Assembly: GCA_027488495.1 (NCBI GenBank)
Contig: JAIYBO010000149.1
Span: forward strand, 1-10,498
Reading direction: 5' to 3'
DNA length: 10,498 bases
DNA from: Bacteroidota bacterium
Lineage (GTDB): Bacteria; Bacteroidota; Bacteroidia; NS11-12g; UBA955
A model generated the notes under the pieces. It had not been told where the DNA came from. It searched no databases and saw only the letters and a program-made list of their open reading frames with translations. Positions 5,721 to 10,498 of this stretch are shown here, piece by piece (position 1 is the stretch's first letter; every line of letters begins with the position of its first letter). The translations under genes and the position numbers were made by a program.

Positions 5721-7010
5721 CTATATTTTTTGAAAATCGATGCCACCTAGTTTTTGTCCGTTTATTATTTCTTCAATAACAATTTGTTTCCAAACAATTC
5801 CCAATTGTGTTTCAAAATTGTTTTCTGCTCCAATTCTTCCAGAATAAATTCCAGCAAACAGTCTTATCCTGCCTAAAATGTCTTTACTGGTCACTTCTTT
5901 GTCGTTTAAACGATGAAAACCATTTCGTTGCATTATCACAGGAGAACCAGACATACCTGAGCGAGTAGCAGTATCAACTAAAAACTTGGGAAGATTATCC
6001 AAATCCAAAATCGGTTCTGTTGAAATAGTTCCTCTCTTCCATATTGGCAATTCTTTACCTCCAGTTAAGTCAAATGGATATCCCAAAATAAACACATCAT
6101 CAGATACCTCAATTTCGAAGTCATTGTCAAATTCATATTCATTTATAGGAAAAATTCTAACAAGTGGCGGAATTTCACATCGATTTGCGAATGGAATAGC
6201 AATTACATCAACATTATAGTCATGAGTTGGATGAACAAACCATTTTGGTTTTTCATAATTGTCGTCATCATATAAATCAATTGTAAAACAATCCGTAAAG
6301 AAATATTTCGGGTTACTTGGGTTTACAATTCTTGCTTTTGTTCTTATTTTAGTTGGAAACGCTGCACTGAATTTCAATTTACCCTGACCTGGATACCAAT
6401 CATCGTAAAAAGGCCCAACATGGCTAATTACAGGGCAGGTCTCAAGCCCTTTTTCAGTAAGCAAATAACTGTACAGGGTATCACCTAGTCTACTATGCCT
6501 TACAACCCATTGCCATTTGCCGTTTTGGTGGTTCACAAAAGCTTGGGTTTCAGCAGAGTACTTTTCCAAAGTCATCGCTTTAATCAACCACTTCTTTTCA
6601 ATAATATCATATTTTGAGTAATTGAAACCACCATTTTTAAAACCCGTATTATAAATAACAGAAGATGTAGAGAAAATATGTAAAATGCTATCGTTTACAG
6701 ACGTTAGAATTGATGATTGAGAAGAACTTCCATTGCTTCCTAATGTAAAGTTTGTGCAGACATCACTATTATTAGAATCATACATTCGACAGCAATCCGA
6801 ATAGAATAAAAGATTTCCCGAGCTATCATTGAAAACACCTGATCCTTCTCCAGCAACTCCATTCAATCCAGTTTTAACATTCAATTGATTGTCCTTTGTA
6901 AAAAAAATCTTCAGGCCTTCCCCAAAATACCATGACCTTGTCCTATCTATTTGGCAAAAAATAGAGATTGGCAAAATGAAAATCAATATTACAATCGACT
7001 TAATGTTCAT
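5721..7010 (-). CDS. Chimeric secreted protein: WYFG-type N-terminus joined to a trypsin-like peptidase lacking its His region
   Basis: The product has 429 aa. Residues 1-20 are a signal peptide (MNIK, hydrophobic stretch, cleavage near FCQ); there is no proper lipobox. About 26-213 match the opening of Bacteroidota extracellular WYFG proteins, with SWYFGEGLKIFF, GSGVFNDSSGNLLFYSD, SSSQSSIL, NGKWQWVVRHS and GQGKLKFS; this domain is usually longer. From about 217 the sequence turns into the later part of a trypsin-like peptidase: FPTKIR, PKWFVHPTHDYNVDVIAIPF (probable catalytic Asp268), FILGYPFD, then SGMSGSPVIM with probable nucleophile Ser354, and a complete-looking end LGIVWKQIVIEEII. The upstream peptidase segment that normally carries the WH catalytic histidine is absent, so I predict no normal proteolysis. 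The reading frame is open across the joint near 6350-6375. It is either a real gene fusion, a decayed product of recombination, or an assembly joint. Confidence 0.75.
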   Translation of the reverse strand: MNIKSIVILIFILPISIFCQIDRTRSWYFGEGLKIFFTKDNQLNVKTGLNGVAGEGSGVFNDSSGNLLFYSDCCRMYDSNNSDVCTNFTLGSNGSSSQSSILTSVNDSILHIFSTSSVIYNTGFKNGGFNYSKYDIIEKKWLIKAMTLEKYSAETQAFVNHQNGKWQWVVRHSRLGDTLYSYLLTEKGLETCPVISHVGPFYDDWYPGQGKLKFSAAFPTKIRTKARIVNPSNPKYFFTDCFTIDLYDDDNYEKPKWFVHPTHDYNVDVIAIPFANRCEIPPLVRIFPINEYEFDNDFEIEVSDDVFILGYPFDLTGGKELPIWKRGTISTEPILDLDNLPKFLVDTATRSGMSGSPVIMQRNGFHRLNDKEVTSKDILGRIRLFAGIYSGRIGAENNFETQLGIVWKQIVIEEIINGQKLGGIDFQKI

Positions 7011-7260
7011 GATTATACAAAAAGGTATCCGTTAGATTGATTTTTTTTAAACTTGTTGTTTGAATGGGAAAATGAGACAAATCACCCCCAATTCGTGGGA
7101 TAGAAATTACCCATAAATCAGAGGTGAATAAAAGATACTAAATGAGTCCTTGAACAGCAGACATTTGTTGTTTCAAATCACAACAACAAGGTTGGGTCAA
7201 ATTACAGCAATGAAATTGGTTCATCTATTGCGTTGTAAACAATATCAATTTGAATGACGG
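7011..7260. other. 250-bp intergenic region between two minus-strand genes
   Basis: It is AT-rich and without a credible gene. A weak hairpin can be drawn between TTGTTG (7165-7170) and CAACAA (7181-7186), but it lacks a GC-rich stem and a T-run. No full TAnnTTTG motif is visible on the minus strand; the closest, TACCTTTT, lies only about 10 nt before the ATG of the chimeric gene. The promoter of that gene therefore remains undefined. Confidence 0.4.
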
Positions 7261-10200
7261 TTATTGTAACACGATTTTATAGGTATTCATTCCCCGTGCC
7301 GTTGTCAACCTAGCCAAATAAATCCCCTTGTTGTTAAAATTCAAATCTATTGTGAATTCTTCACTGTTTGGACACATACTTAATACCTTAATACCAGCAC
7401 TTGTATATACTTCACATTTCAATACACTTTCAGTACTCCTAATAAGACAAATTCCTGTTGTTGGGTTTGGAATAACCTTAGCTCCAATACCATTATTGAA
7501 AGGAACTCTTTCATTCGTTTTTAGAATTTGATAAAATTCAGAATTCCCTGTTCCACCTTTGTAACGATTATTCCATTCTGGCAACCATTCTGTTGATATG
7601 CTATCGTTATTTAATGTCTGAGCTAGACCAACAAGGCAGGTATCTAAACTAATTTGCCAATAAGGAATTAACGAATCAAGATAGGCCTGTTCTTTTTCAA
7701 TCAAACATCTCCATGCTTCAAGACTTACTACATCAGAGGGCCTATTGAATGTGGGAAGAACTTGACTTAAATAACTTATTGCAGCAGGTCTATTATTGAA
7801 AACTCTATGAATTAGTGCAAAATCGCGGTGAACTTCAAATCTAAACAATTGCCATAGTCGTTGATTGGGTCCATCCGCTTGGTCAATCAGATTTTGCTGT
7901 AAGTCTATCATCCCAATATAAACAGAAGTTTGTATTGCGTTTCTAGATGAAGCAGGTATCGTAGAATCAACAAACACATCCAAATATGCCGATTGGATAG
8001 TACTATAAACCTCAATCATTTCTCCTCCAATATTATCAGGTAATGGTGTATTAAACAACAGTTTAGATTTGGCAATAATTGAGTTATAATCCCTGGGATT
8101 ATTCTCTAATTCAAATTTCAAAGAATCCGCCCTTAGTTTGATTAAACTACCATTATACCCACCGGCAGTGGCCCTAGAAACCAAAACTGAATCTATAGGC
8201 CACCAATCATAATTTATCACTTTTCCGTTACACGCGTTATCTCTACTCGCTATGTGATTTCCATTAAATGCTGGATTATAGTTAATATCGTAATTAGCAC
8301 CAAATACAGCGGCATTTACAAAGTTGATGTTCATTGAATTTGAAGAAGACAGTGTGTTCATGCCACCCATTCCACCTATTGCCCATTCATTCATAGTTGC
8401 ATTCACTGCCAAACTATTTTTTCCAGAAGCACGAGACGAAGTAAATAACGGATGCGTATAGTGCAAATCAGCTTCCATGAAGAAACTGTTGGAATTATCC
8501 TGGTGACCCATGATATAATTTGATCCTTTGTCAAGGTAAACAAATACTCCATTTCTTCCTATTAAGAATTTCTTATCTGTGCCACTCGAATTCCAATAAA
8601 ATCGATTCCACGCATTATTATTGGCATTAAATAGACTATTTTGAAACATCGTAATTTGATTGATGTTATTGCTAAAATAACTGCATCGAGCAATGAGATA
8701 ACTTTGATTTAACACCGCACCATTTTTAGCGGATGAAATTGTACAATTTGTAAAGAAATTCCTACTATTGCCATGATTCCAAAAATTCGTAACGGTTTCT
8801 CCACTACCCAAAGGATAACCACAGTTAGGGTCATTATTAAAGTAGTCTAAGTGAATGTTGATATTTTGAAATATACTATTACCCTGAGTCCCAATTCCAC
8901 CTATGCCATTTCTTAACTGTTTGTATCCTCGATTACCAATATTTCCGTTTCGATATTGAATCTTACCGCCATAATTTGTTATTGCACTCAGGCAGTTAAT
9001 CAAATCTACATTATTAAGCATTAATGGCTCATGCACTCCCAAAAGGTCGCGCTGTACAATTCCTTCGCTACAATCGTAAATGGCAATATTTGAAAATTGG
9101 TTTTTTACTCCCATTACATGAATACCTCGAGAACATGGTTGATAATTCCATAACGGATTATTAGATTTATCCATAAATCCATGGACTTCAATGGAATCAA
9201 TACTCGTGTTTCGAGATTCACACATCAAATAGGCTAATGGTCCAAGATCCACCCTAGCTTTCTTAATTTTAAACTGCACCAAATTCCAACTAGTATTAAA
9301 GCCTCCATTCCCTATGATTTTTAGTGTCAATTGTCCGCTGTTTGCGTTTTCAAGCAAAACAGAACTATTGGTATTTGATATTAGTTTTGCCGTATTGTTG
9401 TTTGTTTTACTATTCCAATTGTTCTCCCAAATAATGTAACCCTTTCCGTTGGGACCTCCTTCTATTTTGAAAATTGCATTTGATCCTATCTCAAGAATTC
9501 CTTTGATATGTAAAACGGCATTAGGACCATCTAAAATTATTCTAGCGCCCTTTTCAAATTTTAACTTACCTCCCACATCTACTAATAGCTTACCATTATT
9601 GTTTATCACTATCTGACCGCTTCTTTTTAAAACTAGTTCACTGCCCTGCGTGACTACCATTTGTGATATAAAATCTTCTTTTGAAGCTGACAAAAGCTCA
9701 ACCTTTCCGAGAGAATCAATTACCACACTACTTCCACAAATATTTAAATCTTGTTTTATTTTTAGTGTCCCTTTATTATGTACTTTCAAATCATGTAATA
9801 AATAATTGGGAATTCTAATATCATAATTTTTATAATGCTCCAAATATGGAAAGATGGAATCCGTTTCATTTTCCAAGATTTTCTTTGGCAAATACATGGT
9901 TTTATTACGATACAATAATCCATCAATTGTATCTGATTGATGGTGGTGTAATTCCTCCAATATACTTCTATTCATGGAAGTAAAGGGCATATCAGGATAA
10001 CTAACACATGGACAATTGTACTCAGGTAAATCAGTGGTACGGAAGCGACTCTCCCCCCATTTATTGTTCAAATCTGCCATTTTAAACAAATTATACAACA
10101 ACATATAATCAAGGCCCGCTTGTTGGTATGCATAAGTTGTTGACTCGCCTTTATTAAAAGCACTAGAAAAAATATTTGTTTTATTAAATGGTGACGGTGA

Positions 10201-10498
10201 CTGATATGGTCTTATTAATTTTTGAGTCACACTCGTATCTCCAGCATGGAATATTCCCTCGCATTGGGCTTTATCTAATGTTGATGAATAAAATTGTCGA
10301 CTTTTTATTGGGTTACCTCCATGCAACATGCAATAAAAAAGTTCAGAAAATTCATACCCCATGTCATCACACCAATCAGAAAATTCAGTATGTGTCCAAG
10401 TTCTACTTGCAAGTGCTAAATTGTGTTGAAGATTCGCCTGAAATTTACCAACTACTAACATCTTTAGAGTTCGGCTAGTTCTATAAGCATTCCAAAGA
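7261..10498 (-). CDS. Large beta-helix-like secreted protein with a T9SS type A sorting domain (5' end beyond window)
   Basis: The frame stays open to the window edge, giving at least 1078 residues. The first in-window ATG (10459-10461) is probably internal, because no signal peptide follows it and 12 further sense codons precede it. Numbered from that Met, about 1-215 is a Cys-containing region I do not recognise (DWCDDMGYEF, CMLHGGNP). About 220-345 is a run of short Gly- and Val-rich strands (LKIKQDL, LVLKRSGQIVINNNGKLLVDVGGKLKF) typical of a beta-stacked solenoid. About 380-620 is Asn-rich and looks like a right-handed beta helix. About 780-980 is more helical. The last 75 residues are a T9SS type A sorting domain: IPNPTTG, EVYTSAGIKV, GIYLARLTT and KIVLQ. 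Such a C-terminus sends proteins through the outer membrane and is then removed. A surface-attached or released structural or binding protein is likely; the exact function is unknown. Confidence 0.85.
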   Translation of the reverse strand, partial: LWNAYRTSRTLKMLVVGKFQANLQHNLALASRTWTHTEFSDWCDDMGYEFSELFYCMLHGGNPIKSRQFYSSTLDKAQCEGIFHAGDTSVTQKLIRPYQSPSPFNKTNIFSSAFNKGESTTYAYQQAGLDYMLLYNLFKMADLNNKWGESRFRTTDLPEYNCPCVSYPDMPFTSMNRSILEELHHHQSDTIDGLLYRNKTMYLPKKILENETDSIFPYLEHYKNYDIRIPNYLLHDLKVHNKGTLKIKQDLNICGSSVVIDSLGKVELLSASKEDFISQMVVTQGSELVLKRSGQIVINNNGKLLVDVGGKLKFEKGARIILDGPNAVLHIKGILEIGSNAIFKIEGGPNGKGYIIWENNWNSKTNNNTAKLISNTNSSVLLENANSGQLTLKIIGNGGFNTSWNLVQFKIKKARVDLGPLAYLMCESRNTSIDSIEVHGFMDKSNNPLWNYQPCSRGIHVMGVKNQFSNIAIYDCSEGIVQRDLLGVHEPLMLNNVDLINCLSAITNYGGKIQYRNGNIGNRGYKQLRNGIGGIGTQGNSIFQNINIHLDYFNNDPNCGYPLGSGETVTNFWNHGNSRNFFTNCTISSAKNGAVLNQSYLIARCSYFSNNINQITMFQNSLFNANNNAWNRFYWNSSGTDKKFLIGRNGVFVYLDKGSNYIMGHQDNSNSFFMEADLHYTHPLFTSSRASGKNSLAVNATMNEWAIGGMGGMNTLSSSNSMNINFVNAAVFGANYDINYNPAFNGNHIASRDNACNGKVINYDWWPIDSVLVSRATAGGYNGSLIKLRADSLKFELENNPRDYNSIIAKSKLLFNTPLPDNIGGEMIEVYSTIQSAYLDVFVDSTIPASSRNAIQTSVYIGMIDLQQNLIDQADGPNQRLWQLFRFEVHRDFALIHRVFNNRPAAISYLSQVLPTFNRPSDVVSLEAWRCLIEKEQAYLDSLIPYWQISLDTCLVGLAQTLNNDSISTEWLPEWNNRYKGGTGNSEFYQILKTNERVPFNNGIGAKVIPNPTTGICLIRSTESVLKCEVYTSAGIKVLSMCPNSEEFTIDLNFNNKGIYLARLTTARGMNTYKIVLQ

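Noticed and set aside
6948..7010. Lipoprotein signal peptide for the chimeric protein
   Set aside because: The Cys near residue 19 is preceded by SIF rather than a small-residue lipobox, so an ordinary signal peptide is more likely.
10188..10478. A 96-codon open frame on + opposite the large T9SS gene
   Set aside because: It lies wholly inside the coding sequence of the minus-strand gene, whose domains are recognisable, and shows no protein features of its own.
1..10498. CRISPR array, tRNA, rRNA or insertion-sequence transposase
   Set aside because: No regularly spaced repeats, cloverleaf, rRNA segment or transposase motifs were seen on either strand.

Overview
The window looks like a Bacteroidota chromosome, probably a Flavobacteriales- or Saprospirales-like lineage. 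Four things point there: a tyrosine recombinase with the Bacteroidota-type N-terminal arm-binding domain, a DUF4248 protein, an RteC-family regulator, and secreted proteins of the type IX secretion system (T9SS) world (a WYFG-type N-terminus and a C-terminal type A sorting domain). Candidate promoters also fit the Bacteroidota TTG / TAnnTTTG pattern better than E. coli -35/-10 boxes, and no clear Shine-Dalgarno sequences precede the starts.

Left part (about 1-5450, all genes on +): the replication/integration module of an integrative element. Order: a 13-bp inverted repeat (14-52); the integrase with its own promoter and a strong terminator (173-1411, terminator 1416-1442); a DUF4248 protein (1468-1689); a 303-bp non-coding stretch with a TGGCAA palindrome and a candidate promoter; an rteC-type regulator split by a +1 frameshift at a run of nine A (1993-2833); an excisionase-type helix-turn-helix protein (2921-3232); and a Toprim/RecA-like primase-helicase protein (3255-5330), closed by a hairpin terminator (5386-5416). 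By analogy with characterised Bacteroides elements, the integrase would join and excise the element, RteC and the HTH protein would control excision, and the Toprim/ATPase protein would act on DNA replication of the excised form. No relaxase or mobilisation gene follows, so the element is either very small, degraded, or has other genes outside the window.

Middle (5331-5720): 390 bp without a credible gene, holding several overlapping inverted repeats. The right end of the element may lie here, but I could not find a repeat matching the left end.

Right part (5721-10498, both genes on -): two exported-protein genes. The first (5721-7010) is a chimera: a signal peptide plus the start of a WYFG-type T9SS-associated extracellular domain, joined in frame to the last two thirds of a trypsin-like serine peptidase that lacks its catalytic-histidine region. 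The second (7261 to the window end, 5' end missing) is a large beta-helix-like surface or secreted protein ending in a T9SS type A sorting domain.

The points most worth a second look are the int transcription unit bracketed by a 15-bp direct repeat, the A9 frameshift in rteC, and the WYFG/peptidase chimera. I did not find a clear new multi-gene system such as a defence island or a biosynthetic cluster.
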